Shown here: piece by piece, positions 51,585 to 64,000 of the stretch
How positions within the stretch are numbered: the first letter of the stretch is position 1
How the letters are laid out: every line of letters begins with the position of its first letter
Origin: Glaciecola sp. 33A
GTDB taxonomy: Bacteria; Pseudomonadota; Gammaproteobacteria; Enterobacterales; Alteromonadaceae
DNA: 64,000 nt
Direction: 5' to 3'
NCBI RefSeq assembly: GCF_002836745.1
Contig: NZ_PJAR01000028.1
Location: forward strand, 26,438 to 90,437
Position numbers and translations under genes: made by a program
Notes under the pieces: model-generated
What the model was told of the DNA's origin: nothing
Database searches by the model: none
The model's input: only the letters and a program-made list of their open reading frames with translations

Positions 51585-51956
51585 ATGGCTCTATCCAAAG
51601 ATGATATATTAAACGCAATCGCAGAAATGCCAGTAATGGAATTGGTAGAACTGATCGAAGCAGCAGAAGAAAAATTCAATGTATCTGCAGCAGCAGCAGT
51701 AGCAGTAGCTGGTCCAGCTGCAGCAGCTGAAGTTGTTGAAGAGCAAACTGAGTTTGACGTAATTCTTACTTCATTCGGTCCTAACAAAGTTTCTGTTATT
51801 AAAGCAGTGCGTAGCGCAACTGGTCTTGGCTTGAAAGAAGCTAAAGATGTAGTTGAATCTGCACCAAAAGCAATTAAAGAAGGCGTTTCTAAAAGCGACG
51901 CTGAAGCATTGCAAAAAGCACTAACAGATGCTGGTGCTGAAGTAGAAATCAAGTAA
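51585..51956 (+). CDS. rplL: 50S ribosomal protein L7/L12
   Basis: L12 recruits translational GTPases to the ribosome. The 123-residue product has the N-terminal dimerisation helix ([20 protein letters not shown]), a flexible Ala/Val-rich hinge around residues 35-50, and the C-terminal globular domain with [25 protein letters not shown] precedes the ATG. It follows rplJ by 55 bases and is followed by the attenuator hairpin before rpoB. Confidence 0.98.
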   Translation: MALSKDDILNAIAEMPVMELVELIEAAEEKFNVSAAAAVAVAGPAAAAEVVEEQTEFDVILTSFGPNKVSVIKAVRSATGLGLKEAKDVVESAPKAIKEGVSKSDAEALQKALTDAGAEVEIK

Positions 51957-51990
51957 TTAGCACTTTTAATTACTGGCCTTAATAGGCTCA

Positions 51991-52020
51991 GGCAGGTGAT
52001 TTTTAATCACCTGCCTTTTT
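51991..52020 (+). terminator. Attenuator/terminator hairpin between rplL and rpoB
   Basis: GGCAGGTGAT (51991-52000) pairs perfectly with ATCACCTGCC (52006-52015) over TTTTA, followed by five T. By analogy with E. coli it lets only part of the transcription continue into rpoBC. Confidence 0.88.
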
Positions 52021-52230
52021 GCGCTGTATGATATGCAATATTTCACCCTTTGTTTGCTATCTAAAAATGCGTTGGCAATTAGCTGTAAGTAGTTGTTTTC
52101 ATTGACATTAAAATTTAATCGATGATATGTGCTGAGGTTAATGCCCTATTAAAAGGGTACTGGAAGTTTGTTACACATGAAGATAGTACGTGTAGCAGGT
52201 TGGGTCTAAAATCAGTCGGCTGAGGAACCC

Positions 52231-55200
52231 ATGGTTTACTCTAATAGTGAAAAGAAACGTATCCGTAAGGATTTTGGCAAGCGCCCGCAGGTATTGGAAA
52301 TTCCATACCTCCTTTCAATCCAACTGGACTCATTCAAAAAGTTCATTGACCAAGATCCTGATGGTCAATACGGCTTAGAAGCGGCATTCCGCTCTGTGTT
52401 TCCAATTAAAAGTTACAGCGGTAACAGCGAGTTACAATACGTAGCATATCGCTTAGGCGAGCCTGTTTTTGACGTAAAAGAATGTCAAATCCGTGGTGTA
52501 ACGTATTCAGCTCCTTTAAGAGTCAAGCTGCGTCTTGTCTTGTTTGATAAAGAAGCCGCTCCAGGTACTGTTAAAGACATCAAAGAACAAGAAGTCTACA
52601 TGGGTGAAATCCCACTAATGACTCAAAACGGTACATTTGTGATCAATGGTACTGAGCGCGTAATCGTATCTCAGCTGCATCGTTCACCTGGCGTATTCTT
52701 TGATCATGACAAGGGCAAAACCCACTCGTCTGGTAAAGTACTTTATAATGCGCGCGTTATTCCATACCGTGGTTCATGGTTGGATTTCGAGTTCGATCCG
52801 AAAGATAATTTATTCGTTCGTATTGACCGTCGTAGAAAATTACCAGCGACAATAATCCTTCGTGCCTTAGAAATGAGCACAGAAGAAATTCTTGATTTAT
52901 TCTTCGATAAAACCAATGTTCGCATTACTGGCGATAAATTGTTGATGGACGTTGTTCCTGATCGTTTACGCGGTGAAACTGCACAATTTGACATCATGGA
53001 TGGCAAAGGTGAAGTGATTGTAGAAGCTGGTCGAAGAGTATCTGCTCGCCATACTCGAGCGTTAGAGAAAGCAAAAGTCACTGAGTTGGAAGTTCCAGCT
53101 GAATACTTACTCGGCAAAATTTATGCTAAGACTTTCGTTAACGAAGAAACTGGCGAAGTGGTAGTAAACGCGAACGACGAAGTAACGTTAGAAAACTTGC
53201 TCGAGTTGCGTGAGCTGGGTGTTGTTGAATTTGAAACCTTGTATATCAACGAGCTTGATCATGGTTCTTATATTTCGGACACTATTAAAATCGATTCAAG
53301 CACTAATAAGTTAGAAGCGCTTGTAGAGATTTACCGCATGATGCGTCCCGGTGAACCACCAACGAAAGACGCCGCAGAAACATTGTTTGATAACTTATTC
53401 TTCTCCGAAGACAGATATGACTTGTCTGCTGTCGGCAGAATGAAGTTCAACCGTCGTTTAGGCCGTGAAGAACTCACTGGTTCAGGCACGCTATCGAAAG
53501 ATGATATTGTTTCGGTAATGAAGCAACTTATCACTATTCGTGACGGTAAAGACGAAGTTGATGATATCGATCACTTAGGTAACCGTCGTATTCGTTCTGT
53601 TGGTGAAATGGCAGAGAATCAATTCCGTGTTGGTTTAGTACGCGTCGAACGCGCTGTTAAAGAGCGTTTAAGCCTTGGCGACCTTGATGCCATCATGCCG
53701 CAAGATTTGATCAATGCGAAGCCTATTTCTGCTGCTGTAAAAGAGTTTTTTGGCTCAAGCCAATTATCTCAGTTTATGGATCAGAACAACCCGCTATCAG
53801 AAGTGACGCACAAGCGTCGTATTTCTGCTTTAGGTCCGGGTGGTCTTACGCGTGAAAGAGCTGGTTTCGAAGTGCGTGACGTGCATCCGACTCACTATGG
53901 TCGTGTATGTCCAATTGAAACGCCAGAGGGTCCAAACATTGGTTTGATCAACTCACTTGCTAGTTTCGCCAGAACGAATGACTTTGGTTTCTTAGAAACC
54001 CCGTATCGCCGCATTGTAGACGGTATCGTTACCGACGATATTGATTACTTGTCAGCGATTGAAGAAGGTCAATTCGCGATTGCACAAGCAAACGTGTTAC
54101 TGGATGATAAAAACGCCTTAGTTGAAGACTTGATACCTTGTCGTCACCGTGGTGAAACCACCTTAATGCAAAAAGATGACATTACCTATATGGATGTGTC
54201 ACCGCAACAAATAGTATCAGTCGCAGCAAGTATTATTCCGTTCCTAGAACACGATGATGCTAACCGAGCCTTGATGGGCTCGAACATGCAACGTCAAGCT
54301 GTACCAACGCTAAGGGCTGATAAGCCATTGGTCGGAACAGGTATGGAGAAGACGGTAGCAGTAGATTCGGGTGTAACTGTTGTGGCGAAACGTGGCGGAA
54401 CAGTCGACTATGTTGATGCAAGCCGTATTGTAGTTAAAGTTAATGAAGAAGAAATGACAGCCGGTGAAGCTGGTATCGATATCTACAACTTAACTAAATA
54501 TACACGTTCTAACCAAAATACATGTATTAACCAACGACCAACGTGCAATGTGGGTGACCCCATCGTGACTGGTGACGTGCTGGCCGACGGTCCGTCAACT
54601 GACTTAGGTGAATTAGCGCTTGGTCAAAACATGCGCATCGCATTTATGCCTTGGAATGGTTACAACTTTGAGGATTCAATCCTTATTTCTGAGCGTGTAG
54701 CTGAAGAAGATCGTTTTACAACTATTCACATCCAAGAACTTAGCTGTATCGCTCGCGATACCAAGTTAGGTCCAGAAGAAATCAGTTCTGATATTCCAAA
54801 CGTAGGCGAATCTGCGTTAGGCAAGCTTGATGAATCAGGCGTTGTATATATTGGTGCTGAAGTGAAGGGTGGCGACATTCTAGTCGGTAAAGTGACACCG
54901 AAAGGTGAAACTCAACTTACGCCAGAAGAGAAACTATTACGAGCAATCTTTGGTGAAAAAGCGTCTGACGTTAAAGATACTTCACTTCGTGTGCCTAACA
55001 GCGTTCGCGGTACCGTTATTGATGTTCAGGTGTTTACACGCGACGGCGTTGAGAAAGACAAGCGCGCCTTAGAAATTGAAGATATGCAGTTGCGTCAAGT
55101 GAAGAAAGACTTAGGTGATGAATTCGGTATTCTTGCTGACGGTATTTTTGCTCGTACGCAGAACTTATTACTTAAGTTCGGTATTGACCAAGCTAAATTA

Positions 55201-56265
55201 GATAGTCTGCCACGTGACAAATGGTTCGATATCACGTTGAAAGACGAAGACGCGCAATCGGAGCTTGATCAAAGTGCACAGCAACATGAAGAAGTTAAAA
55301 ATGACTTTGATAAGAAGTTCGAAAACAAACGCCGTAAGATTACTCAAGGCGATGATTTAGCGCCAGGCGTGTTAAAAATCGTCAAGGTTTATCTTGCTGT
55401 CAAACGTCATATTCAGCCGGGTGATAAAATGGCTGGTCGTCACGGTAACAAAGGTGTTATTTCAGCGATTCAACCTGTTGAAGATATGCCATACGATGCC
55501 AACGGCACGCCGATAGACATCGTATTAAACCCATTGGGTGTTCCGTCACGTATGAACATTGGTCAGATTCTTGAAACTCACTTAGGTATGGCTGCCCATG
55601 GCTTAGGTGTAAAGATTGATCGTATGATCAAAGAGCAAGAAGAGATTACCAAGTTACGTAGCTTCTTAAAGGAGATATATAACCTTGGTGAATGTCATCA
55701 GGAAGTCGATCTTGATACTTTCTCTGACCATGAGATTAAGCGTTTAGCTGAAAATCTGCGCAAAGGTGTTCCTGTCGCTACTCCGGTATTCGACGGCGCA
55801 CGTGAGTCAGAAATCAAAGAAATGCTGAAATTAGCAGACATTCCTGAAAGTGGTCAAATTACGTTGTTTGATGGCCGCACAGGTAGAGCTTTTGAGCGTC
55901 CTGTTACTGTAGGTTACATGTACATGTTAAAACTTAACCACTTGGTTGATGATAAAATGCATGCACGTTCTACTGGTTCTTACAGTTTGGTTACGCAACA
56001 GCCACTTGGTGGTAAAGCACAATTTGGTGGTCAACGCTTCGGTGAGATGGAAGTTTGGGCGCTAGAAGCTTATGGTGCTGCGTATACCTTACAAGAGATG
56101 CTAACTGTTAAGTCTGATGATGTTAATGGCCGTACTAAGATGTATAAAAACATCGTTGACGGTGACCATAGAATGGAGCCTGGCATGCCAGAATCCTTCA
56201 ACGTATTGTTGAAAGAAATCCGTTCATTGGGTATTAATATTGAGCTTGAAGAACAAAAACGGTAA
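52231..56265 (+). CDS. rpoB: DNA-directed RNA polymerase subunit beta
   Basis: RpoB forms half of the RNA polymerase active cleft. The 1344-residue product is full length. The rifampicin cluster I (about residues 508-532: [18 protein letters not shown], then THKRRIS) carries the usual sensitive residues at the positions equivalent to E. coli D516, H526 and S531. Downstream are [20 protein letters not shown] and the C-terminal [24 protein letters not shown] region (both read in parts) shared by the family. GAGGA precedes the ATG. rpoC follows after 86 bases. Confidence 0.99.
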   Translation: MVYSNSEKKRIRKDFGKRPQVLEIPYLLSIQLDSFKKFIDQDPDGQYGLEAAFRSVFPIKSYSGNSELQYVAYRLGEPVFDVKECQIRGVTYSAPLRVKLRLVLFDKEAAPGTVKDIKEQEVYMGEIPLMTQNGTFVINGTERVIVSQLHRSPGVFFDHDKGKTHSSGKVLYNARVIPYRGSWLDFEFDPKDNLFVRIDRRRKLPATIILRALEMSTEEILDLFFDKTNVRITGDKLLMDVVPDRLRGETAQFDIMDGKGEVIVEAGRRVSARHTRALEKAKVTELEVPAEYLLGKIYAKTFVNEETGEVVVNANDEVTLENLLELRELGVVEFETLYINELDHGSYISDTIKIDSSTNKLEALVEIYRMMRPGEPPTKDAAETLFDNLFFSEDRYDLSAVGRMKFNRRLGREELTGSGTLSKDDIVSVMKQLITIRDGKDEVDDIDHLGNRRIRSVGEMAENQFRVGLVRVERAVKERLSLGDLDAIMPQDLINAKPISAAVKEFFGSSQLSQFMDQNNPLSEVTHKRRISALGPGGLTRERAGFEVRDVHPTHYGRVCPIETPEGPNIGLINSLASFARTNDFGFLETPYRRIVDGIVTDDIDYLSAIEEGQFAIAQANVLLDDKNALVEDLIPCRHRGETTLMQKDDITYMDVSPQQIVSVAASIIPFLEHDDANRALMGSNMQRQAVPTLRADKPLVGTGMEKTVAVDSGVTVVAKRGGTVDYVDASRIVVKVNEEEMTAGEAGIDIYNLTKYTRSNQNTCINQRPTCNVGDPIVTGDVLADGPSTDLGELALGQNMRIAFMPWNGYNFEDSILISERVAEEDRFTTIHIQELSCIARDTKLGPEEISSDIPNVGESALGKLDESGVVYIGAEVKGGDILVGKVTPKGETQLTPEEKLLRAIFGEKASDVKDTSLRVPNSVRGTVIDVQVFTRDGVEKDKRALEIEDMQLRQVKKDLGDEFGILADGIFARTQNLLLKFGIDQAKLDSLPRDKWFDITLKDEDAQSELDQSAQQHEEVKNDFDKKFENKRRKITQGDDLAPGVLKIVKVYLAVKRHIQPGDKMAGRHGNKGVISAIQPVEDMPYDANGTPIDIVLNPLGVPSRMNIGQILETHLGMAAHGLGVKIDRMIKEQEEITKLRSFLKEIYNLGECHQEVDLDTFSDHEIKRLAENLRKGVPVATPVFDGARESEIKEMLKLADIPESGQITLFDGRTGRAFERPVTVGYMYMLKLNHLVDDKMHARSTGSYSLVTQQPLGGKAQFGGQRFGEMEVWALEAYGAAYTLQEMLTVKSDDVNGRTKMYKNIVDGDHRMEPGMPESFNVLLKEIRSLGINIELEEQKR

Positions 56266-56351
56266 GCGCATCGATTGAGCTTAAACAGGTTGGCCCTGTT
56301 TTCACTTAGGTGGATTCAGGGTCGTGACAATGACTCCGTTGGGAGAGATAT

Positions 56352-59300
56352 GTGAAAGACTTACTAAAGTTTATTAAGCAACAAAATAAGACCGAAGAAT
56401 TTGACAATATCAAAATTGGTCTTGCTTCACCGGACATGATTAGATCATGGTCTTTTGGTGAAGTTAAAAAGCCTGAAACGATAAACTATCGTACGTTCAA
56501 GCCCGAGCGTGATGGTCTTTTCTGTGCCCGTATATTTGGTCCAGTAAAAGATTACGAATGTTTGTGCGGTAAATACAAGCGTTTGAAGCACCGTGGTGTT
56601 ATCTGTGAAAAATGTGGCGTTGAAGTTACCCTAACGAAAGTACGTCGTGAGCGTATGGGTCATATTGAACTGGCAAGTCCAGTTGCGCACATTTGGTTCC
56701 TTAAATCATTACCGTCAAGAATCGGTTTAATGTTGGACATGACACTACGTGATATCGAGCGTGTACTTTACTTCGAATCATATGTTGTAACCGAAGCCGG
56801 TTATACAGAGCTTGAAGCAAGGCAACTACTAACTGAAGAAGAATATTTAGATTCTTTGGAAGAGCATGGCGATGAATTCGAAGCGAAAATGGGTGCAGAA
56901 GCAGTATTTGAATTGCTTAAGCAACTTGACGTAGCAGCAGATGTTGCCGCTATGCGTGAAGAATTACCTTCAATTAATTCTGAAACCAAACGTAAGAAAA
57001 TTACCAAGCGGTTGAAACTGTTAGAGTCATTCCAACAGTCTGGTAATAAGCCAGAGTGGATGATCCTGACAGTACTACCGGTATTACCACCTGAATTGCG
57101 TCCATTGGTACCATTAGATGGTGGCCGTTTCGCGACTTCAGATTTGAACGATCTATATCGTCGTGTTATTAACCGTAACAACCGTTTGAAGCGTCTACTA
57201 GACCTCGCTGCACCTGACATTATTGTACGTAACGAAAAACGTATGTTGCAAGAAGCAGTTGATGCCCTTCTAGACAATGGTCGTCGTGGTCGTGCTATCA
57301 CTGGTTCTAACAAGCGTCCATTGAAATCACTTGCTGACATGATTAAAGGTAAGCAAGGTCGTTTCCGTCAAAACCTGCTTGGTAAGCGTGTTGACTATTC
57401 AGGTCGTTCTGTCATTACCGTTGGTCCAACATTGCGTTTACACCAATGTGGTCTTCCTAAGAAAATGGCACTTGAACTATTCAAGCCGTTTATTTATGGC
57501 AAGCTGGAAGGTCGTGGTTTAGCGACAACGATCAAAGCAGCTAAGAAATTAGTTGAACGTGAAGCGCCGGAAGTATGGGACGTTCTTGACGAAGTAATTC
57601 GCGAACATCCAGTGTTGCTTAACCGTGCACCAACACTTCACAGGTTAGGTATCCAAGCATTTGAACCTATACTGATTGAAGGTAAAGCAATCCAATTACA
57701 CCCATTAGTATGTGCTGCGTACAACGCTGACTTCGACGGTGACCAAATGGCGGTTCACGTACCATTGACGATCGAAGCTCAGTTAGAGTCTCGCGCATTA
57801 ATGATGTCGACTAACAACATTCTTTCACCGGCAAACGGCGAGCCAATTATTGTTCCTTCACAGGACGTTGTATTGGGCCTTTACTATTTGACACGTGACC
57901 GTGTTAATGGTTTAGGTGAAGGTATGGTATTTACCAGTCCGTTCGAAGCTGAAAAAGCATATCGTACAGACTGCGCTGAGCTTCATGCTCGCGTTAAAGT
58001 GCGGATTACGGAAATTGTTGTTGCAGAAGACGGCACCAAATCTGAGAAAGTAACACTAACCGATACAACGGTCGGTCGCGCGATTTTCTCTTTGACACTG
58101 CCAGTAGGGTTACCCTTTGAAATAATCAATCAAGCGATGGGTAAAAAGCAAATTTCACAATTGTTGAACACTTGCTACCGTACTTTAGGTTTGAAGGACA
58201 CTGTAATTGCAGCTGACCAAATCATGTATACCGGTTTCCACTACGCGATGATCGCGGGTGCATCAGTTGGTATCGATGACATGGTGATCCCAGATGCGAA
58301 GAAAGAAATCATCGACGCTGCGGAAGCGGAAGTTGTTGAGATCCAAGAGCAGTTCCAATCAGGTCTTGTAACTGCCGGTGAACGTTACAACAAAGTTATC
58401 GATATTTGGTCAACTGCCAATGAAAACGTAGCGAAAGCGATGATGGATAACTTGAAAACTGAAACTGTTAAAAACAAAAATGGTGAAGACGAAGAGCAAA
58501 CATCATTTAACTCCGTTTACATGATGGCTGACTCGGGCGCTCGTGGTAGTGCTGCACAAATTCGTCAATTAGCGGGTATGCGTGGATTGATGGCTAAGCC
58601 GGATGGTTCAATCATCGAAACACCAATCACAGCTAACTTCCGTGAAGGTCTTAACGTACTGCAGTACTTTATCTCTACTCACGGTGCACGTAAAGGTTTG
58701 GCCGATACCGCATTGAAGACAGCTAACTCGGGTTATTTGACTCGACGCTTGGTAGACGTTGCACAAGATTTGGTTATCAATAACGACGATTGTGGCACAT
58801 TCGAAGGTGTTAAAATGACACCATTAATCGAAGGTGGTGATGTTGTTGAAGCTTTACGCGAACGTGTTTTAGGCCGTGTTGTTGCTGAAGATGTGGTTAA
58901 GCCTGGTACTGATGAAGTGCTTGTTGAACGTAACGTATTACTCGACGAAGCGCTTGTTGATCTGCTGGAAGTTAACTCAGTTGACCAAATTATGGTTCGC
59001 TCAGTTATTACTTGCGATAATGACTTTGGTGTTTGTGCCAATTGTTACGGTCGTGACCTAGCGCGTGGCCACATGGTTGGTTCTGGTGAATCTGTCGGTG
59101 TTATTGCTGCACAGTCTATCGGTGAACCTGGTACACAGTTAACAATGCGTACATTCCATATCGGTGGCGCAGCATCTCGTGCTACAGCAGAAAACAATGT
59201 ACAAGTTAAAACAACCGGTACATTGAAATTCTCTAACGCAAAATTCGTACGTAACTCTGATAAGAAAGTAGTTATCATTTCACGTTCAACTGAATTAACG

Positions 59301-60521
59301 GTTATTGACGACCAAGGTCGTGAGAAAGAACGTTACAGAGTGCCATATGGTGCGGTGTTGAATGTCGATGATAATGCATCGGTTAGTTCTGGCGATATCG
59401 TTGCTAACTGGGACCCACATAGTCACCCAATTGTGACTGAGCGTGATTCTAAGATCAGCTTTGCTGATATCGACGATTCAAATACGGAAATGCAACAAGA
59501 CGAATTGACCGGTTTGACTCGTATCGTTGTTAAAGATCTTTCTAAAGCGAATGCTAAAGAGCCTAAGCTTATTCTTGATAACGTAGAGTTTGGTCTTCAA
59601 GAAATTCGCTTACCAAGCTTTACTACCATCGAAACTACTGATGGTAAGTTAGCAAAAGAGGGTGACGTGTTAGCACGTATACCGCAAGAGAGTTCGAAAA
59701 CACGAGATATTACGGGTGGCCTTCCACGTGTTGCTGATTTGTTTGAAGCACGTAAGCCTAAAGAGCCTGCAATACTTGCTGAAGTTTCTGGTGTTATCGG
59801 ATACGGTAAAGAAACCAAAGGTAAGAAACGTTTAACTATTACTCGAAAAGATGCGGATCATTATGAAGAGATGATCCCTAAATGGCGCAACCTGAATGTT
59901 TATGAAGGTGAGTCTGTAGAGAAAGGTGAAGTCATTGCTGATGGACCTGAATCTCCACATGACATTTTGCGTTTGAGAGGCATCAGTGCTGTTTCTAATT
60001 ACATCGTAAATGAAGTACAAGAAGTTTATCGTTTGCAGGGTGTAAAAATTAACGATAAGCACATTGAAGTTGTTATTCGTCAAATGTTACGTAAATGTAT
60101 GATTACGACTCCTGGTGATACACGTTTCTTAGAAGGCGAACAAGTTGAGGTTTCTCAAGTTAAGATCGCTAACCGTGAAATGGAAAAGCAAGGTAAGATC
60201 CCAGCAGGCTATGAAACTCAGCTGTTAGGTATTACTAAAGCGTCACTTTCTACTGAGTCATTTATCTCAGCTGCTTCATTCCAAGAAACAACTCGAGTGT
60301 TAACGGAAGCTGCAGTGCAAGGTAAAGAAGATGATTTACGTGGTTTGAAAGAGAACGTTATTGTTGGTCGCTTGATCCCAGCTGGTACTGGTTTCTCGTA
60401 TCATCAAAAACGTGCTGCTAGAAAAGCTGCTCAGTTCGCACCAGTCGAGCCTTCAATGGCCGCTGATGAAGCTGAAAAAGCAATGGCTGAACTGCTAAAT
60501 GCAGGCGACGATAACGCTTAG
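56352..60521 (+). CDS. rpoC: DNA-directed RNA polymerase subunit beta'
   Basis: RpoC provides the catalytic Mg2+ site of RNA polymerase. The 1389-residue product starts at GTG and has the N-terminal zinc ribbon ([20 protein letters not shown], residues about 70-89), the invariant [13 protein letters not shown] near residue 458, the trigger-loop region [16 protein letters not shown] near residue 925, and the C-terminal helical end. It ends the rplK-rpoC block; a very stable hairpin follows, then a 316-base gap before the str operon. Confidence 0.99.
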   Translation: MKDLLKFIKQQNKTEEFDNIKIGLASPDMIRSWSFGEVKKPETINYRTFKPERDGLFCARIFGPVKDYECLCGKYKRLKHRGVICEKCGVEVTLTKVRRERMGHIELASPVAHIWFLKSLPSRIGLMLDMTLRDIERVLYFESYVVTEAGYTELEARQLLTEEEYLDSLEEHGDEFEAKMGAEAVFELLKQLDVAADVAAMREELPSINSETKRKKITKRLKLLESFQQSGNKPEWMILTVLPVLPPELRPLVPLDGGRFATSDLNDLYRRVINRNNRLKRLLDLAAPDIIVRNEKRMLQEAVDALLDNGRRGRAITGSNKRPLKSLADMIKGKQGRFRQNLLGKRVDYSGRSVITVGPTLRLHQCGLPKKMALELFKPFIYGKLEGRGLATTIKAAKKLVEREAPEVWDVLDEVIREHPVLLNRAPTLHRLGIQAFEPILIEGKAIQLHPLVCAAYNADFDGDQMAVHVPLTIEAQLESRALMMSTNNILSPANGEPIIVPSQDVVLGLYYLTRDRVNGLGEGMVFTSPFEAEKAYRTDCAELHARVKVRITEIVVAEDGTKSEKVTLTDTTVGRAIFSLTLPVGLPFEIINQAMGKKQISQLLNTCYRTLGLKDTVIAADQIMYTGFHYAMIAGASVGIDDMVIPDAKKEIIDAAEAEVVEIQEQFQSGLVTAGERYNKVIDIWSTANENVAKAMMDNLKTETVKNKNGEDEEQTSFNSVYMMADSGARGSAAQIRQLAGMRGLMAKPDGSIIETPITANFREGLNVLQYFISTHGARKGLADTALKTANSGYLTRRLVDVAQDLVINNDDCGTFEGVKMTPLIEGGDVVEALRERVLGRVVAEDVVKPGTDEVLVERNVLLDEALVDLLEVNSVDQIMVRSVITCDNDFGVCANCYGRDLARGHMVGSGESVGVIAAQSIGEPGTQLTMRTFHIGGAASRATAENNVQVKTTGTLKFSNAKFVRNSDKKVVIISRSTELTVIDDQGREKERYRVPYGAVLNVDDNASVSSGDIVANWDPHSHPIVTERDSKISFADIDDSNTEMQQDELTGLTRIVVKDLSKANAKEPKLILDNVEFGLQEIRLPSFTTIETTDGKLAKEGDVLARIPQESSKTRDITGGLPRVADLFEARKPKEPAILAEVSGVIGYGKETKGKKRLTITRKDADHYEEMIPKWRNLNVYEGESVEKGEVIADGPESPHDILRLRGISAVSNYIVNEVQEVYRLQGVKINDKHIEVVIRQMLRKCMITTPGDTRFLEGEQVEVSQVKIANREMEKQGKIPAGYETQLLGITKASLSTESFISAASFQETTRVLTEAAVQGKEDDLRGLKENVIVGRLIPAGTGFSYHQKRAARKAAQFAPVEPSMAADEAEKAMAELLNAGDDNA

Positions 60522-60837
60522 TAAATTGAACATAGCAAAATGTCTATAAATTGAAGCGGGGAGTATGTGAAAACATGCTCCCCGCTTGACATTACAGCCT
60601 ATGATCTATAACATTCCGCGACCCAATTTTGCCAATCACATGTTTTGGGAAAATAAAGTCGCGGTTTTTTGTTTTCGAAATACAGCATTAATCGTTGATT
60701 TTACTGGGCTAACGAGCAGTAGATAGTATTTAGCTTAGCGATATTCGTTTAGTAGATGTGTCTGCAACAGAACTCAATTAATATTCGCTTGAGCGATATA
60801 ATGATTTGAGAATTTAATTTTAACCAGGAGCTAGTTA
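60522..60837. other. 316-bp gap between rpoC and rpsL
   Basis: It begins with the long hairpin listed separately. A TATAAT box at 60797-60802 lies 36 bases before rpsL and is a candidate -10, but no clear -35 was found at the right distance. Nothing else is recognised. Confidence 0.5.
60555..60587 (+). terminator. Very stable hairpin after rpoC, with poor T tract
   Basis: A 14-bp stem pairs AGCGGGGAGTATGT (60555-60568) with ACATGCTCCCCGCT (60573-60586), with one G-U and a GAAA tetraloop. Only TT follows, so it is either a terminator relying on stem strength or a 3'-end stabilising/processing structure. Confidence 0.65.
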
Positions 60838-61212
60838 ATGGCAACAGTTAACCAGTTAGTGCGCAAGCCACGTAAAAAGCCGGTCGAGAAATCGAACGTA
60901 GCTGCTTTACAAGCATGCCCACAACGTCGTGGTGTGTGTACTCGCGTATATACAACTACGCCAAAGAAGCCGAATTCTGCATTACGTAAAGTATGTCGCG
61001 TTCGCTTAACAAACGGTTTTGAAGTTTCTTCATACATCGGTGGCGAAGGCCACAACCTACAAGAGCACAGCGTGGTACTTATCCGCGGTGGTCGTGTAAA
61101 AGATTTACCAGGTGTTCGTTACCATACAGTCCGCGGAACATTGGATTGCTCTGGTGTAAACGATCGTAGACAAGCCCGTTCTAAGTACGGCGCGAAAAGG
61201 CCTAAGTCTTAA
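60838..61212 (+). CDS. rpsL: 30S ribosomal protein S12
   Basis: S12 sits at the decoding centre. The 124-residue product is nearly identical to the E. coli protein, with Lys at position 43 ([13 protein letters not shown]) and at the PGVRYH loop region near residue 88, so it carries the streptomycin-sensitive residues. CAGGAG precedes the ATG. It is the first gene of the str operon here. Confidence 0.99.
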   Translation: MATVNQLVRKPRKKPVEKSNVAALQACPQRRGVCTRVYTTTPKKPNSALRKVCRVRLTNGFEVSSYIGGEGHNLQEHSVVLIRGGRVKDLPGVRYHTVRGTLDCSGVNDRRQARSKYGAKRPKS

Positions 61213-61285
61213 CGGTTCTCCGTTAGTAAGGCCAAACTATTAAATTAGAGTTTTGGGTTATACCTGAATTCCACGGAGAATTAAG

Positions 61286-61756
61286 ATGCCAAGAAGAAGA
61301 GTCGTAGGTCAACGTAAAATCCTACCAGATCCTAAGTTCGGATCGCAGTTGCTTGCTAAGTTCATGAATGTCGTAATGCTCGACGGCAAGAAGTCCACCG
61401 CTGAAAAAATTGTTTACGGTGCCCTTGAAATTGTTGCTCAAAAAACGTCTAAACCACACCTAGAAGTGTTTGAAGATGCACTAGAGAACATCCGCCCCAC
61501 AGTTGAGGTTAAATCTCGCCGTGTTGGTGGTTCTACGTACCAAGTACCAGTAGAAGTTCGTCCAGTTCGTCGTAACGCTCTTGGTATGCGTTGGATGGTT
61601 GATGCGGCACGTAAGCGTGGTGAGAAATCCATGGCACAACGTTTAGCAGCTGAGTTGCTTGATGCACAAGACAACAAAGGTAGTGCGGTTAAGAAACGTG
61701 AAGACGTTCACCGCATGGCAGAAGCGAACAAAGCGTTTGCTCACTACCGTTGGTAG
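61286..61756 (+). CDS. rpsG: 30S ribosomal protein S7
   Basis: S7 nucleates assembly of the 30S head and, in E. coli, represses its own operon through the rpsL-rpsG intercistronic RNA. The 156-residue product begins [20 protein letters not shown] and includes [13 protein letters not shown] and [16 protein letters not shown]. The rpsL-rpsG gap is 73 bases, shorter than in E. coli, so the S7 control structure may differ. ACGGAG precedes the ATG. Confidence 0.99.
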   Translation: MPRRRVVGQRKILPDPKFGSQLLAKFMNVVMLDGKKSTAEKIVYGALEIVAQKTSKPHLEVFEDALENIRPTVEVKSRRVGGSTYQVPVEVRPVRRNALGMRWMVDAARKRGEKSMAQRLAAELLDAQDNKGSAVKKREDVHRMAEANKAFAHYRW

Positions 61757-61798
61757 TCTTGAGTTAATCACTCGAACTTTACGGAAAAAGAGAGAAGT

Positions 61799-63901
61799 AT
61801 GCCACGTAGTACACCTATCGAACGCTATCGCAACATTGGTATTGTTGCACATGTTGATGCGGGTAAAACCACAACAACTGAGCGTATTTTATTCTATACC
61901 GGTATTTCACATAAAATCGGTGAAGTTCATGATGGCGCTGCCACTATGGATTGGATGGAACAAGAACAGGAACGTGGCATTACAATAACTTCTGCGGCAA
62001 CGACTTGCTTTTGGGCAGGTATGCAGCAGCAGTTCGATCAACACCGCATCAATATTATAGACACACCGGGGCACGTCGATTTTACAATTGAAGTTGAACG
62101 TTCACTGCGTGTATTAGATGGTGCGGTTGTTGTTTTTTGTGGTTCGTCAGGTGTTGAGCCGCAATCAGAAACAGTCTGGCGTCAAGCCGACAAATACCAT
62201 GTACCGCGTTTAGTTTTTATTAATAAAATGGACCGAACGGGCGCAGATTTTGAACGTGTTGTGAATCAAATTCGCAAACGGTTAGGTGCAAACTGTGTAC
62301 CAATTCAGCTGAATATTGGCACAGAAGAAGAATTTAGAGGCGTAATTGACCTTATTAAAATGAAGTCGATTAACTGGAACGAAGCCGATAAAGGCGCAAC
62401 CTTCTCTTATGAAGAAATTCCAGCCGAGTATTTGGCTAAGGCTGAAAAGTATCGAACTGAAATGGTTGAAGCGGCGGCAGAAGCAAACGACGAGTTAATG
62501 GACAAGTATTTAAATGGCGAAGAGTTGTCCGAAGCTGAAATTAAAGAGGGTTTGCGCATTCGAACTCTCAGTAATGATATTGTTTTAGCATGCTGCGGCT
62601 CTGCATTCAAAAACAAGGGTGTACAAGCTGTGCTTGACGCTGTTGTTGAATACTTACCAGCGCCAACAGAAGTACCTGCAATCAAAGGGGTACTTGATGA
62701 CAAGGACGAAACTGAGTCGTCAAGGGAAGCAAGTGACAGTGCTCCATTTGCGGCCTTAGCATTTAAAATAGCAACCGACCCATTTGTGGGAACGTTAACT
62801 TTCTTCCGTTGCTATTCTGGCGTTATTAAAACAGGCGATACTGTTTATAACCCAATTAAAGGCAAAAAGGAGCGTATTGGTCGCATGGTGCAAATGCACG
62901 CGAACGATAGAGCGGAATTAAAAGAAGTTCGGGCTGGCGATATCGCTGCGGCGATTGGATTGAAGGATGTTACAACAGGTGAAACGTTGTGTGATCCAAA
63001 TAATATTATTACACTAGAAAAAATGGATTTTCCAGAACCGGTTATTTCTATCGCAGTAGAACCCAAATCTACAGGTGATCAGGAGAGAATGGGGATAGCG
63101 TTAAGCAAATTAACTGCCGAGGATCCGTCATTTAAAGTGAAGACCGACGAAGAGTCAGGTCAAACCATAATATCCGGCATGGGTGAATTGCACCTAGACA
63201 TCATTGTTGACCGTATGAAGCGTGAGTTTAATGTCGAATGCAACGTGGGTAATCCACAAGTTGCTTATCGTGAAACTATTCGTAAGGCTGTTGAAGTCGA
63301 AGGTAAATTTATTCGTCAATCCGGCGGTAAAGGTCAATATGGGCACGTTTGGTTAAAAGTAGAACCAAATGAAGAAGGCGCTGGATACGAATTTGTAAAT
63401 GGGATCGTTGGTGGCACTGTGCCAAAAGAATTTATACCAGCGGTTGATAAAGGCATCGAGGAACAGATGCAAAATGGTGTACTAGCAGGTTATCCTGTTC
63501 TAGACATCAAAGTAACCTTATTCGATGGTTCTTACCACGATGTTGACTCTTCTGAAATGGCGTTTAAAATTGCTGCTTCGATGGGTTTCAAGAATGGGAT
63601 GGCTAGCGCCAACCCAGTGTTACTTGAACCGACTATGCAGGTTGAAGTAACCACTCCCGAGGATTGGATGGGTGATGTGGTCGGAGACCTAAACCGCCGT
63701 CGTGGGATAATTGAAGGTATGGAAGACGGTGTAGCTGGCATTAAGATTGTGCGCGCTAAAGTACCACTTTCAGAAATGTTTGGATATGCCACCGCTGTGC
63801 GTTCAGCAACGCAGGGTAGGGCGTCATACTCAATGGAATTTTATAAGTATGCGGAAGCACCAAATAATGTCGCTAAGGCAATAATCGATTCCCGTACGTA
63901 A
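61799..63901 (+). CDS. fusA: Elongation factor G
   Basis: EF-G drives translocation and, with RRF, ribosome recycling. The 700-residue product has G1 [16 protein letters not shown] (residue 17 on), the effector-loop [13 protein letters not shown]3 DTPGHVDF, G4 NKMDR and domains II-V including [14 protein letters not shown]. Length is typical. It is followed after 75 bases by tuf, the standard str operon order, with no terminator in between. Confidence 0.98.
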   Translation: MPRSTPIERYRNIGIVAHVDAGKTTTTERILFYTGISHKIGEVHDGAATMDWMEQEQERGITITSAATTCFWAGMQQQFDQHRINIIDTPGHVDFTIEVERSLRVLDGAVVVFCGSSGVEPQSETVWRQADKYHVPRLVFINKMDRTGADFERVVNQIRKRLGANCVPIQLNIGTEEEFRGVIDLIKMKSINWNEADKGATFSYEEIPAEYLAKAEKYRTEMVEAAAEANDELMDKYLNGEELSEAEIKEGLRIRTLSNDIVLACCGSAFKNKGVQAVLDAVVEYLPAPTEVPAIKGVLDDKDETESSREASDSAPFAALAFKIATDPFVGTLTFFRCYSGVIKTGDTVYNPIKGKKERIGRMVQMHANDRAELKEVRAGDIAAAIGLKDVTTGETLCDPNNIITLEKMDFPEPVISIAVEPKSTGDQERMGIALSKLTAEDPSFKVKTDEESGQTIISGMGELHLDIIVDRMKREFNVECNVGNPQVAYRETIRKAVEVEGKFIRQSGGKGQYGHVWLKVEPNEEGAGYEFVNGIVGGTVPKEFIPAVDKGIEEQMQNGVLAGYPVLDIKVTLFDGSYHDVDSSEMAFKIAASMGFKNGMASANPVLLEPTMQVEVTTPEDWMGDVVGDLNRRRGIIEGMEDGVAGIKIVRAKVPLSEMFGYATAVRSATQGRASYSMEFYKYAEAPNNVAKAIIDSRT

Positions 63902-63976
63902 ACAATTTTAATTTTAACTATAGAAGTTCGTTCGTTGCAATATTGTAATGAATACCAAACTTAGGAAATAAAGAAA

Positions 63977-64000
63977 ATGGCAAAGCAGAAGTTTGAACGT
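63977..64000 (+). CDS. tuf: Start of elongation factor Tu gene (cut by the window end)
   Basis: Only eight codons are present: MAKQKFER, closely matching the EF-Tu N-terminus (MSKEKFER in E. coli). TAGGAAATAAAG provides the Shine-Dalgarno. Position directly after fusA supports tuf. The rest lies outside the window. Confidence 0.9.

Noticed and set aside
1..64000. Search for phage, insertion sequences, CRISPR arrays or defence islands
   Set aside because: No transposase, integrase, direct-repeat/spacer array or known defence gene was recognised; the only tandem repeat is the hexamer at 19701-19766.

Overview
The window looks like chromosome of a marine gammaproteobacterium close to the Alteromonadales (Alteromonas/Glaciecola-like). 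This is inferred from gene order (miaA end-hfq-hflX-hflK-hflC; tRNA-Trp-secE-nusG-rplKAJL-rpoBC-rpsL-rpsG-fusA-tuf), the close likeness of core proteins to gammaproteobacterial ones, a moderately AT-rich base composition, a TonB-dependent receptor, a GlyGly-CTERM exoprotein and many lipoproteins. No phage, integrase, transposase or CRISPR array was seen.

Layout. 1-4000: tail of a probable miaA, then hfq, hflX, hflK and hflC, closed by a strong terminator. 4.2-9.6 kb: an AbgT-type transporter, ferrochelatase (hemH) translationally coupled to a DUF4112 membrane protein, and a TonB-dependent receptor on the other strand. 9.8-15.1 kb: a small Cys-containing lipoprotein and a 1536-residue secreted multidomain protein ending in a GlyGly-CTERM tag. 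15.1-21.5 kb: DUF2237 protein, a UbiG that reads like the alphaproteobacterial type, GST, quinone-oxidoreductase-like enzyme, beta-lactamase-fold lipoprotein, then a GntR/YtrA regulator with an orphan membrane protein, preceded by an 11-copy hexanucleotide repeat. 21.6-27.7 kb: the four-gene ligase-associated DNA repair set (ATP ligase, MBL exonuclease, Lhr-type helicase, PdeM phosphoesterase), split into two divergent pairs. 27.7-31.6 kb: agmatine-to-putrescine genes aguA-aguB, a decayed 3' fragment of a second TonB receptor, and divergent folM/folE. 31.8-39.6 kb: GH13 amylase lipoprotein, aldo/keto reductase, DinB-like protein, PhnA-like protein, a fused acyltransferase resembling the ornithine-lipid synthase OlsF, and a divergent hot-dog-like protein of unknown role. 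39.7-47.1 kb: pyrC-dbpA, an M13 metallopeptidase, a MAPEG protein and an ABC exporter.

47.4-64.0 kb is the transcription/translation block: tRNA-Trp, secE, nusG, a FAS1 (fasciclin) exoprotein gene inserted between nusG and rplK, rplK-rplA, a recognisable L10 autoregulatory leader, rplJ-rplL, an attenuator-type hairpin, rpoB-rpoC, then the str operon rpsL-rpsG-fusA and the first eight codons of tuf.

Most of the window is ordinary core genome. The parts most worth a second look are the (TAGAAA)11 repeat lying inside a possible 54-codon ORF just upstream of the YtrA/membrane-protein pair, the FAS1 insertion in the ribosomal superoperon, the alphaproteobacterial-looking ubiG, the OlsF-like fusion with its hot-dog neighbour, the palindromic operator before hemH, and the giant rhombosortase-type exoprotein.
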